This document shows positions 15,713-24,116 of a stretch of 64,000 bases of DNA, in pieces. Positions within the stretch are counted from its first letter, which is position 1; each line of letters begins with the position of its first letter. The stretch lies in contig JANLFL010000001.1 in the NCBI GenBank assembly GCA_024655965.1, forward strand, positions 340,120-404,119, in the 5' to 3' direction. Position numbers and translations under genes: made by a program. A model generated the notes under the pieces. The model did not search any database. It was not told where the DNA came from and saw only the letters and a list, made by a program, of their open reading frames with translations. This DNA comes from Caldisericota bacterium. Lineage in GTDB: Bacteria > Caldisericota > JANLFM01.

Positions 15713-17362
15713 TTAAAAATTATTGAGCCTTGCGGAGAGCTCGCCCAGGGTCAAAACTCCCTCGGGGGGATTCACCACTTTCTTGCGGGAGAACTCGTTC
15801 CCCTCAAGGTTTATGAATGTTCCCTCGTCCTCTAAATATCCGGGGATCGGAATCAAAAGGTCCGCGGACGCTTTAAGCTCGGGGGTTTCAAAAGGAGTGA
15901 AGGCGATGATGAAATCTCCCGGGGAGCGAATCGGGGCGATGTTTTCCCCGGCAAAGATTTTTACATTCCCCTGGGGGGCTTTATGCCGGATGCCCGATTC
16001 CCTCAACCCCAGGGTATTGGTCTCGTAGGGAAGGAAGAGGAATTTCAATCCGGACTCGGAGCCCAGCCTCTCCGCGACCTGCCCAGGGAGAGAAGAGTAC
16101 ACAACCACGACCTTTTTCCCTTTTTTGGCCTCTCCCAGGGCGGTGTCGATATCCTTATATTCATAGGAGTAATCGGTAATCCTTCCCAGGCTTCCCGCTT
16201 CAACAGCCACCAGTTTTGCCCCTTGAGGGATCACCCGCCGTTTGATCATTGAACCCACGACCCCGAATTGTTCGTTCAGGTCAATCCCCAGAACGAGGTA
16301 GGTATCTGCATCCTCAAGGTCTTTGATGGTCGCGGTTGAGGAAATCGGGGGTTCCACCTGGTTAAGGGCGAAAACCCTGTCTTTAAAAGCGGACTGAAAG
16401 CTCTGGATAAGCTCAAGGGGAAGGCTCCCCTCCAGGAAAACCTCCGCAGAACCCTTCTTTTCGAAAATAAGGCTGAAGGCCTTATCGGGAGAGATCTGTG
16501 TCCAGATCCCACCCTCCTTGAACTTGGGGGAGTGCAGGCGGGGCCGCTCGTCGTAAAGAGGAAGGTATCGACCGTTTTTACACAGAACCCCCTGGTTTAG
16601 GGGGTAATCCCAGTCACCGAAAACCTTCAAAATGAAGTTCGCCCTTCGGGAAACCTCTATTCCGCACCCCAGGGAGCAACGGTCACAGTTCGTTTTAACC
16701 GTTTCGGATTGTTCTTTCCTCCCCAGATACGAAGCCCTCTTATCGACCAGCGCTCCGGTGGGGCAAACTTGAACGCACAGACCACAGGAGACGCAGGAGG
16801 ACTGGGCGAACTGATTATTCAAGTCCACATTGATCAGGCTCTGGTAACCCCGGTTCTTCACCTCCAGGACGAAGTGCCCGCCTAATTCCGCGCAAGCTCT
16901 TGCGCATCGCCGGCAAAGGACGCACCGGTTCTGGTCGAAGAGGATGAAGGGGTGGGAGACATCAACCGGGTACTTGTCCTCGTAGGAAGGGAACTGAAAA
17001 TTATCGAGCCCGAATCTGTATCCCAGGTTCTGGAGCTCGCAGTTTCCACTGGATTCGCAGTACATGCAGTAGTGATTTCTCTCCCCGAAGAGGAGCTGGA
17101 GCACGGTCATCCTCACTTCCTGAATTTCCTTTGTTGAGGTCTTTACGTCCATTCCTTCCACCACGTAAGTGGCGCAGGCTGGTTTCAGGGGACCGGGACC
17201 TGCCTCCACCACGCAGATTCGACAGGCGCCGTAAGGGAGAAGTTTTTCATGGTTGCAAAGGGTCGGGATGTCAACACCTGCTTGTCTTGCGGCCTCAAGA
17301 AGGGTAGAGCCCTCCTCGACTTCCATTTCCTTTCCGTCTATTTTCAATCTCACTTTTCCCAT
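15713..17362 (-). CDS. hoxU: HoxU/HydA-type Fe-S subunit with truncated NuoG-like C-terminal domain
   Basis: This is an electron-wiring subunit. Residues 1-75 form a [2Fe-2S] ferredoxin (C36, C47, C50, C63). A His-Cys cluster motif follows (HYCMYCESSGNC), then two [4Fe-4S] motifs (CVLCRRCARAC and CVSCGLCVQVC). Next is a fourth Fe4S4 domain of molybdopterin-enzyme type (CDRCSLGCGIEV ... GVLCKNGRY) and about 270 residues resembling the start of NuoG/FdhA, without a complete cofactor-binding domain. Canonical HoxU stops after the ferredoxin clusters (~240 aa); this protein has 549. It could be HoxU extended by a relic NuoG or a shortened NuoG re-used as a hydrogenase subunit. Confidence 0.85.
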   Translation of the reverse strand: MGKVRLKIDGKEMEVEEGSTLLEAARQAGVDIPTLCNHEKLLPYGACRICVVEAGPGPLKPACATYVVEGMDVKTSTKEIQEVRMTVLQLLFGERNHYCMYCESSGNCELQNLGYRFGLDNFQFPSYEDKYPVDVSHPFILFDQNRCVLCRRCARACAELGGHFVLEVKNRGYQSLINVDLNNQFAQSSCVSCGLCVQVCPTGALVDKRASYLGRKEQSETVKTNCDRCSLGCGIEVSRRANFILKVFGDWDYPLNQGVLCKNGRYLPLYDERPRLHSPKFKEGGIWTQISPDKAFSLIFEKKGSAEVFLEGSLPLELIQSFQSAFKDRVFALNQVEPPISSTATIKDLEDADTYLVLGIDLNEQFGVVGSMIKRRVIPQGAKLVAVEAGSLGRITDYSYEYKDIDTALGEAKKGKKVVVVYSSLPGQVAERLGSESGLKFLFLPYETNTLGLRESGIRHKAPQGNVKIFAGENIAPIRSPGDFIIAFTPFETPELKASADLLIPIPGYLEDEGTFINLEGNEFSRKKVVNPPEGVLTLGELSARLNNF

Positions 17363-17377
17363 AATTTACCTCCTGAA

Positions 17378-18952
17378 TTATTGAACGAGGGGAAGGAATT
17401 CTTCCCGGAAGTTTTCCAGAGCAGATTTCACAGGCATTATTAAGGATTGCCCGAGTGGACAGAGGGATGATTGCCACAGGGATTCGGAGAGTTTCACCAT
17501 TAGATCAAGATCCTCCGCTTTCCCTCGCCTTTCAATAAGCCTCTCCGAGATGCGGAAAAGTTCCTTTGTCCCGGAACGGCATGGTGAGCATTGCCCGCAG
17601 GACTCGTGCCGGAAGAACCTGAGAACCGAATGGAGCACATCGGGGATCGAGGCCCCTTGTCCCATTACCAGAATGGCCCCCGACCCTAAGACAGCTTTGT
17701 ACTGCTTCAAGTTATCGAAATCCATGCGTACGTTTAAGAGGGACTCGGGAAGGAAAACCCCTGCTGCGCCACCCACCAAAACTCCCTTGAGTTTCTTTCC
17801 TCCTTTTATCCCCCCTCCATATCCGAAGATAATTTCGTAAAGGGTTGTTCCCATTTCTACCTCAATCAAGCCGGGGAAGTTCACATCGCCCAAAATTGTG
17901 TAAACTTTTGTGCCCGGGCAGGACTCGGTCCCCAGAGTTTTGAACCAATCCGCCCCATTTTTTACAATTGGGGGGATGTTCGCCAGGGTTTCCACGTTAT
18001 TGATCACGGTGGGGCTTCCGAATAATCCTACAACCGTGGGATAAGGAGGTTTAATCCGGGGATTCCCTCTTTTCCCTTCAAGAGATTCCATGAGCGCGGT
18101 TTCCTCACCACAGACATAAGCCCCTGCTCCCTCCTTGATCTCCAAATCAAAGGAAAAACCGCTTCCAAGGATATTCTCTCCTAAAAGCCCATACTTGCGG
18201 GCATCCTCAAGGGCTTTGCGCATCCGGTGGAGGGAGAGGGCATATTCACCCCGAATGTAGATGTAACCCTTCTGTGCCCCCACGGCGTACCCGGCGATGA
18301 TCAATCCTTCAATGAGCTTATGGGGGTCGCCTTCCAGAATCAACCTGTCCTTGAAGGTCCCGGGTTCCCCCTCGTCGGCGTTGCAGATGATGAACTTTCT
18401 CTCACCCGGAGCTTTTCTCGCTCCCTCCCATTTCAATCCCGTGGGAAAACCCGCTCCTCCTCTTCCCCTCAAACCGGATTTTTTAACCTCGGCTATGATC
18501 TCCTCCGGGGATTTGGAAAGGGCTTTTTCCAGAGCGACGTATCCATCGCGGGCCAGGTATTCCTCGATCTTCTCCGGATCAATGATTCCCGAATTCTCAA
18601 GAACTACCCTTTTCTGTTCCCTCATTGGCCCTATCAGTTCGCGCTTGATTTCCCTTGTAACCTCCTCCTTGATGAGGAGTTCCTTCAATGGTCTTCCTTT
18701 AAGCAGGTGCTCCTCCACGATCCGGGGGCAGTGCTCGGGTTTCACTCCGCCATAGAAAACCCTTTCGGGGTAGACAGCGATCACCACCCCTTTTCCCGAG
18801 ATCCCGAGGGTCCCGGTCTCAAGGACTTTTACTTCCTCCGAGAGTCCCTTTAAGGAGATCTCTTCCTTGAGCCTTCTCAGGACTTCCCAGGCTCCGGAGG
18901 CCACGCTCTCAATATCGATGGAAACAAGGACATGGCTTCGGGCTATTCTCAT
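17378..18952 (-). CDS. hoxF: HoxF/NuoF-like flavoprotein subunit with cysteine-less N-terminal domain
   Basis: This FMN- and NAD(P)(H)-binding subunit has 524 residues. The FMN/NAD core is clear ([44 protein letters not shown]), followed by SLBB and a [4Fe-4S] site (ESCGQCSPCRSG ... SLCPLG). Residues ~1-95 are homologous to the thioredoxin-like [2Fe-2S] domain of the 1024-residue paralogue at 19461-22535. All four cluster cysteines are replaced: S11, S16, T48 and S52 stand at the positions of C10, C15, C47 and C51. There is no C-terminal ferredoxin domain as in HydB. This favours a simple NAD(P)H diaphorase over a bifurcating site. The start overlaps hoxE by 4 nt. Confidence 0.92.
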   Translation of the reverse strand: MRIARSHVLVSIDIESVASGAWEVLRRLKEEISLKGLSEEVKVLETGTLGISGKGVVIAVYPERVFYGGVKPEHCPRIVEEHLLKGRPLKELLIKEEVTREIKRELIGPMREQKRVVLENSGIIDPEKIEEYLARDGYVALEKALSKSPEEIIAEVKKSGLRGRGGAGFPTGLKWEGARKAPGERKFIICNADEGEPGTFKDRLILEGDPHKLIEGLIIAGYAVGAQKGYIYIRGEYALSLHRMRKALEDARKYGLLGENILGSGFSFDLEIKEGAGAYVCGEETALMESLEGKRGNPRIKPPYPTVVGLFGSPTVINNVETLANIPPIVKNGADWFKTLGTESCPGTKVYTILGDVNFPGLIEVEMGTTLYEIIFGYGGGIKGGKKLKGVLVGGAAGVFLPESLLNVRMDFDNLKQYKAVLGSGAILVMGQGASIPDVLHSVLRFFRHESCGQCSPCRSGTKELFRISERLIERRGKAEDLDLMVKLSESLWQSSLCPLGQSLIMPVKSALENFREEFLPLVQ

Positions 18953-19407
18953 TTTTCCCTCCGAAGGTCGTTAATCAAAGAGCGCACCTTCTCCGGGGTC
19001 AGGTTCCCGTAAACCTCCTCGTTGACCATCAGGGCGGGGGCAACACCGCAAACCCCAAGGCAGGAGGAGAGTTCAAGGGTGAACAGGCCATCAGGAGTGG
19101 TCTGGCCCACTTCAATTCGAAGAAGATCCTTCAGCGCATCAACCAGCGATCCCGATCCCATTAGATGACAGGGAGGAGATTCGCAAACCCTGATGATATA
19201 TTTTCCCCTGGGCTTCAGGCTGAACATGGAATAGAAGGTAGCCACGCTAATTACGAAGCTCAGAGGAAGCGACAGGTAGCTTGATACCAGTTTTAAGTCA
19301 TCCTCCTCAAGGTAGTTCTGAGGGTTGCTCCTTTGAAGTGCATGGAGGAGGGATAAAATATTCTCCCTCTTAGGCTCGAACCTCTTGAGGACCCTTATTT
19401 TTTCCAT
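18949..19407 (-). CDS. hoxE: HoxE/NuoE-like [2Fe-2S] subunit
   Basis: A 152-residue thioredoxin-fold subunit of the diaphorase module. Four cysteines for a [2Fe-2S] cluster are visible: RVCESPPCHLMG and SSCLGVCGVAP. The N-terminal helical region matches NuoE (LLHALQ ... YLSLPLSFVISVATFYSMF). A good Shine-Dalgarno (GGAGGGG) lies upstream in the 53-nt gap after the NuoF-GltD fusion gene. It is distinct from the second NuoE at 22933-23442; each probably pairs with its own NuoF. Confidence 0.9.
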   Translation of the reverse strand: MEKIRVLKRFEPKRENILSLLHALQRSNPQNYLEEDDLKLVSSYLSLPLSFVISVATFYSMFSLKPRGKYIIRVCESPPCHLMGSGSLVDALKDLLRIEVGQTTPDGLFTLELSSCLGVCGVAPALMVNEEVYGNLTPEKVRSLINDLRREK

Positions 19408-19460
19408 AGACCTTTCCCCTCCAAAATTTCTCTGATCTTCTTTCCTCGCCTTTCTATGTT

Positions 19461-22400
19461 TTAGCCCCCAAGGGGAACCTTGACTTTCTCCTCCTCAGGT
19501 TCCCCTATTACCACTTCTTTACCGCGATCACACTTCAGGCACCTCTTTGATTCCTCGGAAGCTTCCTCAAGCTTTAAGCCCTTGTTGACCTCCAGGAAGG
19601 ATTTGATCCTCTCTTCCACACTGGCCAAGGCGGGGGTCTTGCGGGGAATCACTTTGAGGTACTCATCTTCGTTGAAGGAGGTCTCCACGACCTCCCTTCT
19701 GGGGAAGGGGAACTTGCCATCGTAACCGAAGAACCGGTCGATGGACTGTGCTGCCTTCCTCCCCTGGCCAACCGCTTCCACTACAGTGGCTGGACCGAGG
19801 ACCGCGTCACCACCCGCGAAGACTCCAGGGATATTCGTCTCCAGGGTGTCCTTGTTAACTTTGATCGTCCCGTCTGGATTGGTCTCCAGTTCCCCGGAAA
19901 AGGTGGAAAGTTCTGGCCTCTGGCCAAGGCAGAGGAGAACCAGATCGGTCTCCAGTTCAAATTCCGCTCCCTCCTTGGGGACCGGCCTCCTTCTTCCGCT
20001 ACGGTCGAAGCCCTTGAACTCCATCTGAACGCACTTGACTCGTTCCACCTTCCCCGCTCCGAGAAACTCCACAGGGTTGGCGAGGAAGTAGAATTTGATT
20101 CCCTCCTCCATGGCTTCCTCAACCTCTGCAGGCTGAGCGGGCATTTCCTCTCTGGACCTTCGATAAAGGACGGACACATCGCTCGCCCCCAGCCGGAGGG
20201 CTACCCTTGCGGCATCCATCGCGGTGGAACCACCACCGACAACTGCGACCTTCTTGCCCCTCAAATCCATTCTATTTCCCAGGTTGACCTCGCGGAGGAA
20301 ATCAATTCCTCCGATGATGTTCTCCAGATCCTCTCCCTTCACATTCAGTTTTTCTGAGCGGTGGGCGCCCACGCTCAAGAAGATGGCCTGGAAACCGGAA
20401 TCCTTAAGTTCCTTGACGCTTTGTACCGGGGAGTTCAATTTGAGTTCCACCCCAGAAGAAAGGATCCGGTCAATTTCCCCCTTGAGGACTCCCTTGGGGA
20501 GGCGGTAATCGGGAATCCCAACCTGCATCATTCCTCCTGGCACTGGGAGGGCCTCAAAAACCACGGGCTTATACCCTAATCGGGCAAGGAAATAGGCGCA
20601 AGAGAGCCCTGCGGGGCCCGCTCCCACGATAGCCACCTTGTCCTTCTTCTCTTCAGGTGGAGGGGCAAACTGGACATCGTTCTCCCGTGCCCAGTCCGCA
20701 AAGAGCCTCTTTACCTCCCTGATGGCGATGGGTTCGTCGAACTTTCCCCTCTCGCAGGGTCTTTCGCAGAACGCGGGACAAACCCTGGCGCAGACGCTGG
20801 GGAACGGGTTGTTTTCCATGTGGACAAGATAGGCCTCCTTCATCCTTCCTTCCGTCATGTGGGCAAGGTAGCGAGGGACATCCACGCCAGCGGGGCAGGC
20901 ATTGGTGCAGGGGGCGTAGAAGAGGGAGGCGCAAACCCCAGCCCGGCATTTCTTGTAAAGGACGTGTTCTAAAAATTCCTCCTGGAAATATTTTAGCCCG
21001 GTCAAAACTGGGTTAGGGGCGGTTTGTCCCAAAGCGCACATGGAAGAAGTCTTTATCTCGTTACTCAGTTTCTCAAGCAGGGCCAGGTCCTCCATGGTCC
21101 CATGTCCGCTGGTGATTTTATCCAGGATCCCGTACATCTGTTTTAAACCAACCCTGCACGGGGTGCACTGTCCGCACGATTCGGACATCGTAAATTCCAC
21201 GAAGAACTTCGCCATGTTCACCATGCAGTTGTCCTCGTCCAGGACGATCATCCCCGCGGAACCGATAATTGACCCGGTCTTCTCGATCTCCTTGTAATCC
21301 ACCGGAAGGTTAAGGAACTCGCTGGTGATATAACCACCTGACGGTCCGCCCATCTGGATGGCTTTGAATTTCTTTCCTTTGGGGATTCCCCCTCCGATGT
21401 CGAAAATCACCTCACCCAGGGTCAACCCGAAGGGCACCTCGATCAGACCGGTGTTGTTCACTTTTCCAGAAAGGGCGAAGAGCTTCGTTCCCTTGCTGTT
21501 CTCCGTTCCGATTGAAGCGAACCATTCCCCTCCCCTTAAAATGATGTGGCGGATGTTCGCCAAGGTCTCTACGTTATTCACCAGGGTGGGCTTTCCCCAG
21601 ACCCCTTTTTGGGCTGGGTAAGGGGGCTTAAACCTGGGTGTCCCCCTCTTTCCTTCAATTGAGGAAAGGAGGGCTGTCTCCTCACCCGCCACGAAAGCCC
21701 CTGCACCCATGCGGAGTTCGATGTCGAAATTAAACCCGGTCTCGAAGATGTTCTTTCCCAGGAGTCCGTATTTCCTCGCCTGCTCCAAGGCGATCTCCAG
21801 CCTCTTGATGGCCAGGGGATATTCCGCCCTAATGTAGATGTATCCGTTGTTCGCCCCTATGACATACCCCGCAATGATCATCCCCTCGATGACCGCATGA
21901 GGGTCCCCTTCGAGGATTGCCCGGTCTTTGAAAGCTCCGGGGTCTCCCTCGTCAGCGTTGCAGACGACGTATTTCTCGTCACCCTTGGCCTCCCGGGTGA
22001 ACTTCCACTTCAAACCGGTGGGGAAACCGGCTCCACCCCGTCCGACCAACTTGGACTTGATCAGCTCCTCGATCACCTTCTCGGGGGTCATCTCGGACAT
22101 CACCTGGGCCAATGCCTGGTATCCCCCGTAAGCGATGTACTCTTCAATATTTTCCGGATCGATCCTTCCACAGTTTGCCAGGACGACCTTCTCCTGCTTT
22201 TCAAAGAAAGGGATCCTCTTTTTCTCTTCAACGATCCGTGCGGCTTCAGGCGCAGTCCACAAAAGCCTCTGCACGGGTCTTCCTTTGAGGAAGTGCTCCT
22301 CGACGATCTGAGGGATGTCCTCGTCTTTGAGCTTCACGTAGAAGGAGCCCTCAGGGTAAACGATCATTACTGGTCCCAGCTGGCAGGGCCCCATGCAGCC

Positions 22401-22535
22401 GGTGCCAACTATGCTGACCTCTTCCTGAAGCTGCCTTCTCTCTATTTCCTCCTCAAGCTTTTTCTTGAACTCAAGGCTGCGGGAGGATAGGCAGTTCGCT
22501 CCCGTGCAGATGAGAATATCCAGTCTTTTCCTCAT
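19461..22535 (-). CDS. NuoF-GltD fusion flavoprotein, probable electron-bifurcating-type NAD(P)H/ferredoxin oxidoreductase subunit
   Basis: A 1024-residue fusion. Residues 1-95 are a thioredoxin-like [2Fe-2S] domain (C10, C15, C47, C51). NuoF FMN/NAD and SLBB domains follow to ~440, with the [4Fe-4S] motif [12 protein letters not shown] near 455. A short KKCRAGVC motif near 530 resembles the metal-binding linker of HydB-type bifurcating subunits. A GltD/NfnB-like part follows: Fe-S entry domain ([11 protein letters not shown] ... [13 protein letters not shown]), FAD site (VGAGPAGLS, ~635) and NAD(P) site (VGGGSTAMD, ~765), ending near RCLKCDRG. Sporomusa-type Nfn (Stn) and the Bfu family combine the same modules as separate chains. 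Probable role: exchange of electrons among NADH, NADP(H) and ferredoxin or the Hox enzyme. The exact reaction is inferred. Confidence 0.88.
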   Translation of the reverse strand: MRKRLDILICTGANCLSSRSLEFKKKLEEEIERRQLQEEVSIVGTGCMGPCQLGPVMIVYPEGSFYVKLKDEDIPQIVEEHFLKGRPVQRLLWTAPEAARIVEEKKRIPFFEKQEKVVLANCGRIDPENIEEYIAYGGYQALAQVMSEMTPEKVIEELIKSKLVGRGGAGFPTGLKWKFTREAKGDEKYVVCNADEGDPGAFKDRAILEGDPHAVIEGMIIAGYVIGANNGYIYIRAEYPLAIKRLEIALEQARKYGLLGKNIFETGFNFDIELRMGAGAFVAGEETALLSSIEGKRGTPRFKPPYPAQKGVWGKPTLVNNVETLANIRHIILRGGEWFASIGTENSKGTKLFALSGKVNNTGLIEVPFGLTLGEVIFDIGGGIPKGKKFKAIQMGGPSGGYITSEFLNLPVDYKEIEKTGSIIGSAGMIVLDEDNCMVNMAKFFVEFTMSESCGQCTPCRVGLKQMYGILDKITSGHGTMEDLALLEKLSNEIKTSSMCALGQTAPNPVLTGLKYFQEEFLEHVLYKKCRAGVCASLFYAPCTNACPAGVDVPRYLAHMTEGRMKEAYLVHMENNPFPSVCARVCPAFCERPCERGKFDEPIAIREVKRLFADWARENDVQFAPPPEEKKDKVAIVGAGPAGLSCAYFLARLGYKPVVFEALPVPGGMMQVGIPDYRLPKGVLKGEIDRILSSGVELKLNSPVQSVKELKDSGFQAIFLSVGAHRSEKLNVKGEDLENIIGGIDFLREVNLGNRMDLRGKKVAVVGGGSTAMDAARVALRLGASDVSVLYRRSREEMPAQPAEVEEAMEEGIKFYFLANPVEFLGAGKVERVKCVQMEFKGFDRSGRRRPVPKEGAEFELETDLVLLCLGQRPELSTFSGELETNPDGTIKVNKDTLETNIPGVFAGGDAVLGPATVVEAVGQGRKAAQSIDRFFGYDGKFPFPRREVVETSFNEDEYLKVIPRKTPALASVEERIKSFLEVNKGLKLEEASEESKRCLKCDRGKEVVIGEPEEEKVKVPLGG

Positions 22536-22546
22536 GACCGAGCTCC

Positions 22547-22909
22547 TTATTCCTCGACTTGAACTACATATTCGGAGACCACCACTCCATTCACAATGTG
22601 TTCCGCAACGATCCTCTTAGCAACCTCGGGCGTGACCATCCCGTAAATCACCCTGGGCTTTCCCGGTTCCTCAACCACCACAACCGGCTCCTGGGAAGCG
22701 AGCCCCTTCTCCCCCGTCTGGGTGACGAGCACGTCCGTCAAGTTCCGGTTCTCGATCTCCGCAAGAAAAGCCCGGAGGGTCTCCCTCGCACCTGCGGCGA
22801 TTCCCGAGGTTCCCATTCCAATAATCACCCGGATCCTGGCCTTCCCCTCCCTTAATCCAAGCTCCTGCTGGGCTTTCTCCCTTATTTTTCTCAGCTCCTC
22901 AAGCTTCAT
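22547..22909 (-). CDS. HndB-like thioredoxin-fold protein without Fe-S cysteines
   Basis: A 120-residue homologue of HndB, the small thioredoxin-like [2Fe-2S] subunit of NADP-reducing [FeFe] hydrogenases. The fold signature is intact (KIREKAQQELGLREG, GMGTSGIAAGARETL, VTQTGEKGLASQEP, VIYGMVTPEVAKRIVAEHIVNG). The protein contains no cysteine at all: S35, E67 and A71 stand where cluster ligands are expected. It should therefore be structural or regulatory. It lies between nuoE and the NuoF-GltD gene with 11- and 23-nt gaps, so it is probably a subunit of that complex. Confidence 0.8.
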   Translation of the reverse strand: MKLEELRKIREKAQQELGLREGKARIRVIIGMGTSGIAAGARETLRAFLAEIENRNLTDVLVTQTGEKGLASQEPVVVVEEPGKPRVIYGMVTPEVAKRIVAEHIVNGVVVSEYVVQVEE

Positions 22910-22932
22910 TTTCCATCCTCCAGATTGGTTTT

Positions 22933-23442
22933 TTATTTTTCCTCAGAGGACGACTCCCTCTCCCTGATTTCCTTTATCACGTTGACCACCTTGAGAGGAG
23001 TCAGTCGTCCAAAAATTTCCTCATTGACCATCATGGTTGGAGCCAAGCCGCAGGCTCCGAAGCAGCGAGCGGTGGAGAGTGTGAAGAGCCTGTCCTCAGT
23101 GGTTTCCCCCACTTCGATCTTCAACTCCTTGGACAGGGCTTTGAGAACATCCGCCGCCCCTTTCACGTGGCAGGCAGTGCCCAGGCAGAGGTTAACCACG
23201 TATTTTCCAACCGGTTGGGTTCGGAAAAAGTGATAGAAAGTGATCACCCCCAGGATGAGCGAAGGGGGAACATGGAGTTCCTGGGAGATAAAATATTGCA
23301 CTTCCCTGGGAAGATAACCGAACAATGATTGGGCTTTATAGAGGACTGTAAGAAGGGCACCTTTGGAGTTCTTGTGTTCCTGTATGAATTCCCTCAGTTC
23401 CTGGTACTGCTCGTTCTCAGGAATTACAATTTGCTCGTTCAT
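22933..23442 (-). CDS. NuoE/HndA/HydC-like [2Fe-2S] subunit
   Basis: A 169-residue thioredoxin-like subunit expected to partner the NuoF-GltD fusion. Cluster ligands are in NLCLGTACHVKGA and TARCFGACGLAP. N-terminal motifs (LLTVLYKAQSLFGYLPREVQYFISQEL, ILGVITFYHFF) are standard for NuoE/HydC. CAGGAGG lies just upstream of the ATG. It is the first enzyme gene behind an AT-rich 117-nt interval that holds a promoter and a Rex-like palindrome. In HydABC or Hnd clusters an [FeFe]-hydrogenase gene would be near; none is in this window. Confidence 0.9.
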   Translation of the reverse strand: MNEQIVIPENEQYQELREFIQEHKNSKGALLTVLYKAQSLFGYLPREVQYFISQELHVPPSLILGVITFYHFFRTQPVGKYVVNLCLGTACHVKGAADVLKALSKELKIEVGETTEDRLFTLSTARCFGACGLAPTMMVNEEIFGRLTPLKVVNVIKEIRERESSSEEK

Positions 23443-23475
23443 TAGTTCCTCCTGTTTAGTTGAGGGCTAAAAAAT

Positions 23476-23493
23476 TTGCCAATATTTTAGCAA
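23476..23493. promoter_or_regulatory. Rex-like operator
   Basis: TTGCCAATATTTTAGCAA is an 18-bp site with TTG/CAA ends and an AT-rich core. It matches 11 of the 14 specified positions of the TTGTTAANNNNTTAACAA pattern bound by the NADH-sensing repressor Rex. It lies about 10-30 nt downstream of the predicted +1 of the nuoE transcript, where binding would block transcription. No rex gene is in the window. Confidence 0.45.
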
Positions 23494-23510
23494 ATATTTT
23501 ACTAAGGGAT

Positions 23511-23539
23511 ACTTTATTTAAAAGCCTCGCTTAATTCAA
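23511..23539 (-). promoter_or_regulatory. Internal promoter upstream of the nuoE/hox genes
   Basis: On the minus strand TTGAAT (23534-23539) and TAAAGT (23511-23516) are separated by 17 bp in an AT-rich gap of 117 nt between the HATPase gene and nuoE. It would let the enzyme genes be transcribed separately from the upstream sensory cassette, with +1 near 23504. Confidence 0.45.
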
Positions 23540-23559
23540 GGTAAAATTTATAAAAAATT

Positions 23560-24114
23560 TTAATTTCCTGATTTCCCCTCCAATCCTTTGATTCCATCAT
23601 CAATGTATTTCTTCAAGAATCGAATCACCTCGGGATGAGAGAGGGGGACCTCGCCCAGCATTTCCCTGATTTCCCTTGTGTCCAGGGAGAAAGTGCGGCC
23701 CTCCTTGCTGTATGAAAAAACGATATCCGCTTTTCCCGAAGCGTAAATTAAAGCCAAAGCGGTTCCCCTCAAATCTCCCAGGGGTGGAAGGTCGATGTGG
23801 CTCTTCGGGAAGGTTGCCTGAACCCTCGTTCCCTTTCCCGGCTGGGATTCGATCCGGAAAGAACCCCCGGTTAAGGAAACTGTTTGTTTGAGAAGGGGAA
23901 TCCCCAACCCCACCTTCTTCCCCGACTTGGTAGTGAAAAATGGATCCTCCACCGCCCTGAGGGTCTCCTCATCCATCCCCCTGCCATTGTCGGAAACTTT
24001 GATGGAAAGGCTGTCATCTTCGGTTCTTTCCTCAATCTCCACGGAGATTAGGGTGGCCCCCGCACTGAGGGAATTCTGGACTATGTCCAGGACGTGGAGG
24101 AGAAGTTCGTCCAC
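23560..24114 (-). CDS. Stand-alone HATPase (histidine-kinase-like ATPase) of the hydrogenase regulatory cassette
   Basis: A 184-residue protein made essentially of a GHKL ATPase domain: an N box near the start (HVLDIVQNSLSAGA), then VSDNGRGMDEETLRAVEDPFFTTK and KVGLGIPLLKQTVSLTGG. There is no HisKA phosphoacceptor helix or sensor. The ~70 C-terminal residues are not recognised. Genes of this type travel with DRTGG, PHP and [FeFe]-like proteins next to HydABC operons in anaerobes. The role is unproven, possibly serine or histidine phosphorylation in a redox-sensing pathway. It ends 117 nt before nuoE. Confidence 0.8.
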   Translation of the reverse strand: MDELLLHVLDIVQNSLSAGATLISVEIEERTEDDSLSIKVSDNGRGMDEETLRAVEDPFFTTKSGKKVGLGIPLLKQTVSLTGGSFRIESQPGKGTRVQATFPKSHIDLPPLGDLRGTALALIYASGKADIVFSYSKEGRTFSLDTREIREMLGEVPLSHPEVIRFLKKYIDDGIKGLEGKSGN

Positions 24115-24116
24115 CT

